5,607 bases of DNA. Source: an uncultured Pseudoflavonifractor sp. (lineage in GTDB: Bacteria > Bacillota > Clostridia > Oscillospirales > Oscillospiraceae). Position 1 is the stretch's first letter, and every line of letters begins with the position of its first letter. The stretch covers positions 1-5,607 of the forward strand of contig CANOHR010000081.1 of assembly GCA_947565875.1 (NCBI GenBank). Reading direction: 5' to 3'. Shown in pieces: positions 1-5,413 of this stretch. The position numbers were made by a program, and so were the translations under genes. Under the pieces are notes generated by a model. It was not told where the DNA came from. It saw nothing but the letters and a program-made list of their open reading frames with translations, and did not search any database.

Positions 1-69
1 GCTGCCCACAGCCGCCCGCCCCACCTTCGGACCTGTCCGACGGGCGGCTGTGGGCAGCCGCCCCTACCG
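1..69. repeat. GC-rich inverted repeat pair (REP/BIME-like), left edge cut by window
   Basis: Bases 1-18 and 41-58 are perfect 18-bp inverted arms. Between them, TCGGAC (27-32) and GTCCGA (35-40) form a second, nested 6-bp stem. The right arm continues into CCGCCCCTACC, so on the minus strand it reads GGTAGGGGCGGCTG followed by CCCA and CAGCCGC; each arm is therefore itself a small hairpin (GCGGCTG / CAGCCGC). The left arm probably had the same GTAGGGGC end, lost beyond base 1. There is no U-run after the stem, so it is a poor intrinsic terminator. It lies directly upstream of the gene at 94 and could affect its leader or the end of an upstream gene. The REP-like label is inferred from structure only. 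Confidence 0.75.
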
Positions 70-80
70 TTTCTTTCAGA

Positions 81-86
81 AAGGAG
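81..86 (+). promoter_or_regulatory. Ribosome binding site for the gene at 94
   Basis: AAGGAG lies 7 bases before the ATG at 94 and fixes that start. No convincing -35/-10 pair is visible in the short gap after the upstream palindrome, so the promoter is probably left of the window or within the repeat. Confidence 0.85.
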
Positions 87-93
87 CTTCCCC

Positions 94-1014
94 ATGCCCA
101 AACGCCTTTTAGACTGTACCGCCTCCGACTTCGACCGCATGGTCAAAAAAGACCTGCTCTTTGCCATTGGAGCCTCGGAAGGCCGGGTGCTGGCCGCCGA
201 GACCATCGGTACGGTGACTCCCCTTCTGGGGGACGTGACCAATGCGGAGCTTGCCGCCGCCCTGGGAGCCGACATTCTTCTCCTCAACCTCTTTGACGTG
301 GACCAGCCCCACATACAGGGCCTTCCCCCCACAGAGCCCGGAGAGGTGATCCGGACCGTCAAGCGCCTTACCGGACGGCCTGTGGGGATCAATCTGGAGC
401 CGGTGGAGGCCGGGGCCGGAGAGGTGGACACCCTCTGGGCCATGACAAAGGGCCGGATGGCAACCCTGGAGAACGCCCAAAAGGCCGTTCAGATGGGGGT
501 CAACTTTATCCTTCTCACCGGCAACCCCGGCACCGGAGTCACCAATAAGGCCATCACCGACACCCTGGCGCTTTTCCACAAGCACCTGGGGGACCAGGTG
601 GTGCTGTGCGCCGGAAAGATGCACGCCTCGGGCGTACTGGGCGAGGGGGGCGAGAACATTATCACCAAAGCGGATGTCAAAGCCTTCGCCGACGCCGGAG
701 CGGACCTGCTTCTCTTCCCCGCCCCCGGCACCGTTCCCGGTATTACCACCGAATACGTCCGGGGGTTGGTGGAATACGCCCACTCCCTGGGCAAGCTCAC
801 CACGACCGCCATCGGCACCTCCCAGGAGGGAGCCGACGTGGACACCATCCGCCGCATCGCCCTGGAATGCAAGATGACGGGCGCCGATGTCCACCACCTG
901 GGAGATTCCGGCTACACAGGCATTGCCGCCCCGGAAAACATCACCGCCTACTCCATCGTCATAAAAGGCGTCCGCCACACCTACCGCAGGATGGGGATGT
1001 CCATCAATCGATAA
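94..1014 (+). CDS. TIM-barrel-like protein, DUF7916 / phosphonomutase-like family (tentative)
   Basis: A 306-residue soluble protein with no signal peptide or membrane segment. Its regular alternation of hydrophobic strands and helices suggests a TIM barrel. Strand-like stretches ending in Gly/Asp-rich loops are seen at about 61-68 (ILLLNLFD), 95-103 (RPVGINLEP), 136-150 (ending LTGNPGTGVT), 169-177 (VVLCAGKMH), 203-216 (LLLFPAPGTVPG), 233-248 (TTTAIGTSQEGAD) and 264-276 (HHLGDSGYTG). The late GDSGYTG loop could be a phosphate-binding site. From memory this resembles proteins called DUF7916, often mislabelled haloacid dehalogenase-like hydrolase or PEP phosphonomutase; no HAD DxD motif is visible. 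Reaction and substrate are unknown. The start is set by AAGGAG at 81-86. The gene stands alone: a palindromic repeat precedes it, and its TAA stop is the first part of the next palindrome. The coding frame is intact and the C-terminus looks natural, so the repeat has not obviously truncated it. Confidence 0.7.
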   Translation: MPKRLLDCTASDFDRMVKKDLLFAIGASEGRVLAAETIGTVTPLLGDVTNAELAAALGADILLLNLFDVDQPHIQGLPPTEPGEVIRTVKRLTGRPVGINLEPVEAGAGEVDTLWAMTKGRMATLENAQKAVQMGVNFILLTGNPGTGVTNKAITDTLALFHKHLGDQVVLCAGKMHASGVLGEGGENIITKADVKAFADAGADLLLFPAPGTVPGITTEYVRGLVEYAHSLGKLTTTAIGTSQEGADVDTIRRIALECKMTGADVHHLGDSGYTGIAAPENITAYSIVIKGVRHTYRRMGMSINR

Positions 1015-1140
1015 ATGAAAATTTATAGGTGGTTCCATCCCTGTGCGGGCGGGTTTAGAACCGGCCCCTACACATTGCCAACCTTTGTAGGGGCCGGTTC
1101 CAACCCGGCCCGCCAGGACCACTTGTAAATTTTCATTTAT
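1011..1140. repeat. 130-bp nested palindrome with MITE/BIME-like structure
   Basis: The outer arms begin ATAAATGAAAATTTA at 1011 and are mirrored exactly at the right end (1126-1140). The complementarity continues inward with few mismatches and one gap to GAACCGGCCCCTACA (about 1058-1073) and TGTAGGGGCCGGTTC (1086-1100), leaving a loop of about 12 bases. Each inner arm is also a hairpin: GGGCCGG, 7-base loop, CCGGCCC at 1091-1111, and a slightly imperfect version at about 1046-1066. So the element is two inverted copies of a roughly 30-bp unit with GTAGGGGC ends facing the centre, wrapped in an AT-rich terminal repeat. It supplies the TAA stop of the preceding gene. No clear target-site duplication is visible. 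Confidence 0.8.
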
Positions 1141-1147
1141 CTTCCAA

Positions 1148-1179
1148 AAACGCCCCCGGCCTTACGGTCGGGGGCGTTT
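1148..1179. terminator. Bidirectional intrinsic terminator
   Basis: A 14-bp stem (1148-1161 with 1166-1179, one G-T pair) closes on the tetraloop TTAC. Read on the minus strand it ends in a run of five T, a strong terminator for the ABC operon whose last stop is at 1181. Read on the plus strand the tail is only GTTTGT, so it is probably weaker for the gene ending at 1014. It separates the two convergent units. Confidence 0.85.
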
Positions 1180-1180
1180 G

Positions 1181-1735
1181 TCATCCCATTTCCACGATCC
1201 TGTCACACTCCCCCGCCAGTTCCGGGGCATGGCCGGTAAGAAGGACAGGTCTTCCCAGCTTTCGGATCCGCTTCAGGATCCGCTTGGCCCTCTCCAGGTC
1301 CACCCCGGCGAAGGGCTCATCTAACAACCATACCTCCCCCTCCACCGCCAGAGCCCGGCAGAGAGCGGTCCTTTTTGCCATACCGCCGGAAAGCTCCCCC
1401 GGCAGCTTCTCTCCCTCCCCGGTAAGTTCCACCAGTTCCAGCCACCGCTCCGCCTCTTTTTTCCTCCCCCTGGGCAGCACCGCCTCCACCTGCTCCCGGA
1501 CATTCCTCCCCGGAAACAGCCTGTCTTCCTGAAAAAGAAGTACCGGCCGCCCCGGCAAAGACACCCTTCCCGACTCCGGCTCCAAAAGTCCCGCCAGCGC
1601 TCGGAGAAGGGTGGTCTTCCCCACCCCGGAGGGCCCGGAAAGGAAGGTAAGCCCCTCCTCAGGAACAGACAGGGTAAAGCGGTCCAGCACCGTCCTTTCC
1701 CCAAAGCGAATGGTGACCTCATGGGCCTCTATCAT
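1181..1735 (-). CDS. ABC transporter ATP-binding protein, short SsuB/TauB-like
   Basis: The 184-residue ATPase of the uptake system hydrolyses ATP at the inner face of the membrane. Motifs in order: Walker A GPSGVGKTT (34-42), Q-loop LLFQEDRLFPG (Q69), signature LSGGM (115-119), Walker B VWLLDEP (135-141), D-loop GVD (144-146) and H-loop His169 in LLTGHAPE. The signature has Met where Gln is usual (LSGGQ). The protein is shorter than typical SsuB/TauB subunits (roughly 240-260 residues) because it ends soon after the H-loop, so the C-terminal region is missing. The frame is open much further upstream, to 2008, but that part lies antisense-in-frame over the permease and looks like shadow sequence. 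The ATG at 1735 is preferred because it follows AGGAGGGGAGGAAGG and overlaps the permease stop in an ATGA junction, which implies translational coupling. It is the last gene of the operon, followed by a terminator. Confidence 0.93.
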   Translation of the reverse strand: MIEAHEVTIRFGERTVLDRFTLSVPEEGLTFLSGPSGVGKTTLLRALAGLLEPESGRVSLPGRPVLLFQEDRLFPGRNVREQVEAVLPRGRKKEAERWLELVELTGEGEKLPGELSGGMAKRTALCRALAVEGEVWLLDEPFAGVDLERAKRILKRIRKLGRPVLLTGHAPELAGECDRIVEMG

Positions 1736-2490
1736 CCTTCCTCCCCTCCTCTCCAACGGCGGAAGGTCAGACGCAAGAGCCTCTCCGTCATAAGACTCAG
1801 CGCCACCGTGACCCCCGTCCAGGCAAAAAGCCCCGGAGCGTCCAGATATGCTTTCGATACCTGGAGTCCCGTTCCCAGGGCCCATTTGGGCTGGCACAGT
1901 ACCTCCGCCGCCACCCCGGCCTTCCAGGCCAGGCCCAAAGCGGTCTCCCACCCAGCGGCGAGGGAGGGCAGGGCGGCGGGCAAATAAATAAGGAATATCC
2001 TTTTCCATAACCCCAGCCGGTAAGCCCCTGCCAACTCCAAAAGCCGCCCATCCGCCGCAGCAACTCCCTGCCTGGCGGTCCGCCAGGCTACAGGCAGCGC
2101 CATCAAGGCAGATACCGCCACCGGGACTCGGCCTGTAGGCAGCCAGAAAAAAAGGAGCAGGATGAAGGATACCACCGGCACCGTCCGCACTGCCCGAAGA
2201 GCGGGGGACAGCAGCAGGTCACACCACCGGCTGGCGGCGGTGGCTACCCCCAAAAGGGTCCCCAGCCCAGCCCCCAGAAGAAAGCCCAGGCTCATCCTCC
2301 CAAAACTCAGAAGGACCGAGCGCCAGAACTCCTCCGTGACCACCAGACTGCAAAGGGCGTCAAAAACCGCCGCCGGAGAGGGCAGCAGCAGTTCCTTTCC
2401 CACTCCGGCGGCGCAAAAGGCCCACACACCCAGCCAAAAGACGGCGGGGAGCAGGCGGCGTATCCATTTATTTTTTCCGTCAGTTCCCAC
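1732..2490 (-). CDS. ABC transporter permease, SsuC/TauC type
   Basis: A 252-residue integral membrane subunit of a binding-protein-dependent importer. Hydrophobic segments lie at about 14-30, 61-87, 98-117, 121-137, 175-197 and 221-237, consistent with six helices. The cytoplasmic EAA coupling loop, which docks on the ATPase, is seen at about 149-174 as LLELAGAYRLG followed by YLPAALP. The LLLPSP motif after the first helix (34-39) is typical of the nitrate/sulfonate/taurine permease group. The chosen start is GTG at 2490, which overlaps the end of the binding-protein gene by 11 bp. No strong ribosome site precedes it, so it is probably translated by coupling. The downstream overlap with the ATPase gene is 4 bp. 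Family assignment is firm; the substrate is not shown by the sequence. Confidence 0.92.
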   Translation of the reverse strand: MGTDGKNKWIRRLLPAVFWLGVWAFCAAGVGKELLLPSPAAVFDALCSLVVTEEFWRSVLLSFGRMSLGFLLGAGLGTLLGVATAASRWCDLLLSPALRAVRTVPVVSFILLLFFWLPTGRVPVAVSALMALPVAWRTARQGVAAADGRLLELAGAYRLGLWKRIFLIYLPAALPSLAAGWETALGLAWKAGVAAEVLCQPKWALGTGLQVSKAYLDAPGLFAWTGVTVALSLMTERLLRLTFRRWRGGEEG

Positions 2491-3514
2491 GGTAATAGAA
2501 GGCCCCGTCGGGAACGGAGCCGCCGATGGCGGCGGGGTCAGCCTGGAAGAGCACCTGGTAATACCCCTGGATGGCGTCCATCATGTCGTCCCCGGTGACA
2601 AAGCACAGGTTGGCGGAAGGAATGGCCATCTCCGCCACCGCCGCCTTGGGAACGATCCCCTGCTTCTCCGCCAGAAGGGCGGCGTCGGAAAGGTTGGCGG
2701 GATCCATCATATAGCCGATAGAGTCTTCATACTCTTCCAGAAAGGTCTCCACCGCATCGGGGTGTTCCCCGGCAAACTCGGTACGGACCACCACGCAGCC
2801 CATGGTCAGTACCCCGTCTCCCCCCGCCTCGTTCCATTCCTCCGTCAGGTCCAAAGCCTCCCGCACATCCTGATTCTGCATCAGTACCGCCGTGGCGGCA
2901 GGAACGGGAAGCATACACACCGAAGCCTCCCCGGCGGCCATCAGAGTGGACACCTCATCGGTGGAGGCGTACCACTGCACGTCTACCGCCTCCGGCTCTA
3001 CCCCGTTTTGCTCCAGCAGGTAGTTCAGCACAAACTCCGGGTTGGCCCCCTGACCGTAAGCGTGGACCGTCTTTCCCTCCAGATCCTCCATAGACTGGAT
3101 ATCGTCTCCGTTTTCCAGGATATAAAGTACCCCATAGGTGTTCAGAGCCAGAAGCTGGATGGCTCCATCCGTCTTATGGTACAGAGTGGAGGCCAAATTG
3201 GTGGGCAGGGCGGCAATATCCGCCTCTCCCTTGGTAAGAAGGGCCACCGCCTCAGTGGGCTCGGCACAGGGAAGAAAGCCGTACTGGTTTTTCCCGGAAA
3301 GCCGATTCATCCCGTCATCCTCCATCAGCTTAGCCGCCCCCAGACCCGTAGGTCCCTTCAGCATAGCCACATCCACCTCCACCGGCTCCGGAACAGGGGT
3401 GGCGGTGGGAGTGGGAAGAGGCTCCGGGGTGGGAGTAGGCGCCGGAGGCTTGGGCGTACAGGAACACAAAAGGGCCAGCCCCAAGGTCAGGGCGATCAAT
3501 CTGTTTCGTTTCAC
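2480..3514 (-). CDS. Substrate-binding lipoprotein, NMT1/SsuA-like (ABC uptake)
   Basis: A 344-residue extracytoplasmic ligand-binding protein. The N-terminus is a lipoprotein signal: MKRNR, a hydrophobic stretch, then LCSC with Cys19 the probable lipidated residue (Cys17 fits the lipobox less well). A Thr-Pro-rich linker covers about 20-45. The mature domain opens with VDVAMLKGPTGLGAAKLM (47-64) and has the typical features of type 2 periplasmic binding proteins of the NMT1/THI5 group: GEADIAALPTNLA (96-108), an EDLEGKTVHAYGQG segment (143-156) and FAGEHPDAVETFLEEY (247-262). The start is GTG at 3514, because AAAGGAAGG lies 6 bases upstream; the in-frame GTG at 3532 has no ribosome site. As first gene of the operon it is driven by the promoter at 3543-3571. 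The ligand is unknown: nitrate, sulfonate, thiamine-precursor and other small-molecule ligands are all possible in this family. Confidence 0.9.
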   Translation of the reverse strand: MKRNRLIALTLGLALLCSCTPKPPAPTPTPEPLPTPTATPVPEPVEVDVAMLKGPTGLGAAKLMEDDGMNRLSGKNQYGFLPCAEPTEAVALLTKGEADIAALPTNLASTLYHKTDGAIQLLALNTYGVLYILENGDDIQSMEDLEGKTVHAYGQGANPEFVLNYLLEQNGVEPEAVDVQWYASTDEVSTLMAAGEASVCMLPVPAATAVLMQNQDVREALDLTEEWNEAGGDGVLTMGCVVVRTEFAGEHPDAVETFLEEYEDSIGYMMDPANLSDAALLAEKQGIVPKAAVAEMAIPSANLCFVTGDDMMDAIQGYYQVLFQADPAAIGGSVPDGAFYYRGN

Positions 3515-3520
3515 GAGTAT

Positions 3521-3529
3521 CCTTCCTTT
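3521..3529 (-). promoter_or_regulatory. Ribosome binding site for the binding-protein gene
   Basis: On the minus strand AAAGGAAGG ends 6 bases before the GTG at 3514. It decides between the two in-frame GTG codons (3514 and 3532), since the upstream one would place this site inside the coding region. Confidence 0.8.
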
Positions 3530-3542
3530 CACCGTTTTATCC

Positions 3543-3571
3543 AGTCTACATTTTTAAGAAAGCATTGTCAA
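3543..3571 (-). promoter_or_regulatory. Sigma-A-type promoter of the ABC operon
   Basis: On the minus strand a perfect -35 TTGACA (3566-3571) is followed by a 17-base spacer and TAGACT (3543-3548), 4 of 6 matches to TATAAT. Transcription would start near 3536, giving a leader of only about 20 bases before the GTG at 3514. That leaves no room for a riboswitch, so any control is likely at initiation. The -35 lies immediately beside the GTAGGG start of the GC-rich repeat region. Confidence 0.75.
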
Positions 3572-3718
3572 GTAGGGCGCGACGCCCTCGGCGCGCCATT
3601 CCTCTTCCCGCGACGCCCTCGGCGCGCCATTCCTCTTCCCGCGACGCCCTCGGCGCGCCATTCCTCTTCCCGCGACGCCCTCGGCGCGCCATCTCTTTTG
3701 CACGACGCCTCTTTTTCC
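3572..3718. repeat. Tandem array of a 31-bp GC-rich unit with GGCGCGCC palindromes
   Basis: Three exact 31-bp copies start at 3579, 3610 and 3641. A fourth (3672-3692) matches for 21 bases and then diverges, and a degenerate remnant (CGACGCCTCTTTTTCC) follows to about 3718. Each full unit begins GCGACGCCCTCGGCGCGCC and ends in a pyrimidine-rich ATTCCTCTTCCC. GGCGCGCC is an 8-bp palindrome. The first copy is preceded by GTAGGGC, so bases 3572-3597 look like one unit of the GTAGGGGC-ended family at 1-69 and 1011-1140, with AGGGCG-CGA-CGCCCT forming a 6-bp stem. The array fills the space between the divergent genes. Direct head-to-tail repetition without unique spacers rules out a CRISPR. Confidence 0.93.
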
Positions 3719-3763
3719 AGAAAATAAACATTTTCACCATAGACGCATAAGATGGGGTACGAG

Positions 3764-3771
3764 AAAGGAGG
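3764..3771 (+). promoter_or_regulatory. Ribosome binding site for the small gene at 3782
   Basis: AAAGGAGG ends 10 bases before the ATG at 3782 and 13 before the second ATG at 3785, favouring the first. It also argues against the upstream in-frame ATG at 3752, which would put this site inside the gene. Confidence 0.8.
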
Positions 3772-3781
3772 TCCTACCACC

Positions 3782-4108
3782 ATGATGGTAAAACGATCCA
3801 GCCGTACATACCGCTCCGCCGCTCAGGCCCATGCCAAGGTCCAGGCCGCTCAGCAGGAGCTTCTCGCCGCTACCGCTGCGGCCGCCGCCAGGGAAGAGCC
3901 CATGCACCGCTATTCCCACCCCATTCCCCATTCCTCTCCCATTCCGGCAGCAGTCACCCCTCCCGCCGCCCCTCTCCCCCCGGACTCCCCGGCAGCCATG
4001 ACTCAGATTTTGGAACAACTCTCCTGTCAGAGCCAACTGCTGGTAGATCTGCTGGGAGCGGTCAATTCCCTCACCGCCGCGGTCCTGTGCCAAAACGGCA
4101 AAAGCTGA
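3782..4108 (+). CDS. Small Ala/Pro-rich hypothetical protein
   Basis: A 108-residue protein I do not recognise. It has three parts. The first is a basic, Ala/Gln-rich helical segment (about 3-38; KRSSRTYRSAAQAHAKVQAA then an alanine run). The second is a His/Pro-rich flexible linker (about 39-72; HPIPHSSPIPAAVTPPAAPLPP). The third is an amphipathic helix (73-103; MTQILEQLSCQSQLLVDLLG) with regularly spaced leucines that could pair as a coiled coil. Two cysteines (82 and 103) lie in this last part. There is no signal peptide or clear membrane span. The start is ATG 3782, chosen from AAAGGAGG at 3764-3771. It is followed by a hairpin terminator at 4163-4201, so it appears to be transcribed alone, divergently from the ABC operon and separately from the wall gene. 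The good ribosome site and complete frame favour a real gene, but low sequence complexity limits any functional inference. Confidence 0.65.
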   Translation: MMVKRSSRTYRSAAQAHAKVQAAQQELLAATAAAAAREEPMHRYSHPIPHSSPIPAAVTPPAAPLPPDSPAAMTQILEQLSCQSQLLVDLLGAVNSLTAAVLCQNGKS

Positions 4109-4136
4109 CATTTTCCTTATTTTTCTCTCTTTTGTC

Positions 4137-4165
4137 TTGCGTCCAAGAAAAAAGAAACGTATAAT
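4137..4165 (+). promoter_or_regulatory. Possible promoter of the LCP gene
   Basis: A perfect -10 TATAAT (4160-4165) lies 17 bases after TTGCGT (4137-4142), a -35 with only the TTG matching. Transcription would start near 4172, about 107 bases before the TTG start at 4279. The -10 overlaps the left arm of the hairpin at 4163-4201, so RNA from this promoter would lack the full stem and escape termination there. Confidence 0.45.
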
Positions 4166-4201
4166 ATCCACCGTTGGCCCACAAGGGCAGCGGTGGATAT
4201 T
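4163..4201. terminator. Hairpin terminator between the small gene and the LCP gene
   Basis: AATATCCACCG (4163-4173) pairs perfectly with CGGTGGATATT (4191-4201), with a further GCCC/GGGC stem inside. It is followed by TTCCTTTTTC and preceded by an A-rich run, so it could stop transcription in either direction. On the plus strand it would end the transcript of the gene at 3782-4108. Confidence 0.7.
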
Positions 4202-4263
4202 TCCTTTTTCGGGGTATACTCCCCTTTGGAACTTTCAAAAAGAACACTGCCCGGACCTTCAGG

Positions 4264-4273
4264 AAAGGAGGGG
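4264..4273 (+). promoter_or_regulatory. Ribosome binding site that fixes the TTG start of the LCP gene
   Basis: AAAGGAGGGG lies 5 bases before the TTG at 4279 (7 bases counted from the GGAGG core). No comparable site precedes the earlier in-frame TTG at 4174, which lies inside the terminator hairpin. Confidence 0.85.
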
Positions 4274-4278
4274 AACTT

Positions 4279-5364
4279 TTGGCAAACAGACGAAAAAAGA
4301 AAAAGCGCCGCCGCATTTCCCCTCTCCGTCGGCTTTTCCGGGGGCTCTACACCACTCTGGTGATCCTCTCCGCTATCATCGTAGGACTGTGGCTGGGCTA
4401 CAAAGCCCTCTCCCAAAGGCCCGGAACGGCGGAACCCCCTCCTAATCCCAACCTCCCCACCTTTACCGACGATCCCACTACTTTGGATGTGGACGAAAGC
4501 CTGCAGGGCCTTCAGCGAAAGGAGGCTACCTGGACCTTCCTTCTGGCGGCGGAGGATCAGGTCAGCGGCAGCACCGACACCATCATGGTATGTACCTACG
4601 ACACCGAAAACCAAAAGATCGGCCTTGTCTCCCTGCCCCGGGACACCGTGGTGGACCGGGAGGGCTGGAAATACTGCAAACTCAACGCCGCCTACTCCAA
4701 CGGGAATTATTATGATCCTCCCAATGGGGGCATCGAGCAGCTAAAGGCCGCCGCGGGCGAGATCGTGGGCTTTCCCATTGACCACTATGTGCTTATCGAC
4801 ACCAATATTTTTGTGGAGATCGTCAACGCCGTGGGCGGGGTAGATTTTAACGTCCCCGTCTATATGAACTACGACGCTCCCGACCAGGGCCTTCACATCC
4901 ACTATAACCCCGGCATGCAGCACCTGACAGGGAAGCAGGCTTTGGAGGTGGTCCGCTGCCGCAACAACTCCGACGGACCGGGGGAGTATCCCGACAACGT
5001 CTACCCCGCCTACCCCGACCTGGATATCGGCCGGACCCGGACCCAGCAGGAGATGGTAAAGACCATCGCCAAAAAGGTCCTCTCCAACCCCCAGAAGGCC
5101 GGCAGCTATATTGAGCTTTTTTCCCGTTATGTAAAAACCGACCTCACTCTGGGCAACATGCTCTGGTTTCTGGAGCCCGCGTTGAAGTTCAGCTTCGACG
5201 ACCTGACCACCGCTACCCTTCCCGGCCGGGGGGACGCCTCCTACCATGGTATCTCGGTCTATGAGCTGGACATCGAGGGCAGCCTCGCCCTCATCAACCA
5301 GTGTATCAATCCCTACACCACCGATATTACCGAGGACATGGTACGCATGGTTCGTGGGGACTAG
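4279..5364 (+). CDS. LytR-CpsA-Psr (LCP) family cell-wall glycopolymer ligase
   Basis: A 361-residue membrane-anchored enzyme. LCP proteins transfer lipid-linked glycopolymers such as teichoic acids or capsule onto peptidoglycan at the outer face of the membrane. The N-terminus is a strongly basic cytoplasmic tail (MANRRKKKKRRR), then one membrane helix at about 23-40. A Pro-rich spacer (47-61) leads to the LCP domain at about 85-270. Visible family motifs are TDTIMV (99-104), VSLPRDT (117-123, with Arg121 and Asp122), KLNAAYSNG (134-142), the GGIEQL...PIDHYVLID segment (150-174), NAVGGVDFNVP (183-193), LTGKQALEVVRCR (216-228) and DIGRTRTQQ (249-257). These contain the charged residues that bind the pyrophosphate lipid and metal in characterised LCP enzymes. 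The TTG start is set by AAAGGAGGGG at 4264-4273 and gives the expected basic-tail-plus-helix N-terminus. No other wall-polymer gene is visible nearby, so the acceptor polymer cannot be named. Confidence 0.93.
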   Translation: MANRRKKKKRRRISPLRRLFRGLYTTLVILSAIIVGLWLGYKALSQRPGTAEPPPNPNLPTFTDDPTTLDVDESLQGLQRKEATWTFLLAAEDQVSGSTDTIMVCTYDTENQKIGLVSLPRDTVVDREGWKYCKLNAAYSNGNYYDPPNGGIEQLKAAAGEIVGFPIDHYVLIDTNIFVEIVNAVGGVDFNVPVYMNYDAPDQGLHIHYNPGMQHLTGKQALEVVRCRNNSDGPGEYPDNVYPAYPDLDIGRTRTQQEMVKTIAKKVLSNPQKAGSYIELFSRYVKTDLTLGNMLWFLEPALKFSFDDLTTATLPGRGDASYHGISVYELDIEGSLALINQCINPYTTDITEDMVRMVRGD

Positions 5365-5413
5365 GTAAATAGCCTTATCTTTCGAGCTTTCCTCCTCATC
5401 ATAGAGGGACGAT

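Noticed and set aside
109..1122. A 337-codon open frame on the minus strand opposite the first gene.
   Set aside because: It is Gly/Val/His-rich shadow sequence, starts inside the palindromic repeat, and has no ribosome site or recognisable domain.
1736..2008. A 91-residue N-terminal extension of the ATPase frame.
   Set aside because: The extension overlaps the permease in another frame and is Gly/Arg-rich without ABC features. The ATG at 1735 has a strong ribosome site and an ATGA junction with the permease stop.
3515..3545. A leader riboswitch controlling the ABC operon.
   Set aside because: The likely transcription start near 3536 leaves only about 20 bases of leader, too short for any known riboswitch.
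3572..3718. CRISPR array.
   Set aside because: The repeats are directly contiguous 31-bp units with no unique spacers and no cas genes nearby.
2162..3727. A 521-codon open frame on the plus strand across the permease and binding-protein genes.
   Set aside because: It is antisense to two clearly recognised ABC genes, is rich in Arg/His/Gly with no family motif, and runs through the tandem repeat. GC-rich codon bias on the other strand explains the lack of stops.
3720..3760. A promoter for the small gene at 3782 (CATAAG at 3746-3751 as -10).
   Set aside because: No acceptable -35 is found at 16-18 bases upstream, so the promoter remains unplaced.
3546..3783. Short Arg/Ala-rich open frames on both strands through the tandem repeat.
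   Set aside because: They are translations of the 31-bp repeat itself (repeated RRGRRGKRNGAPRA-like peptides). One would also cover the operon promoter, and none has a convincing ribosome site.
4174..4278. A longer N-terminus for the LCP protein from the TTG at 4174.
   Set aside because: That codon lies inside the terminator hairpin with no ribosome site. The added residues would put a non-membrane stretch before the basic tail and helix, and the TTG at 4279 has AAAGGAGGGG just upstream.
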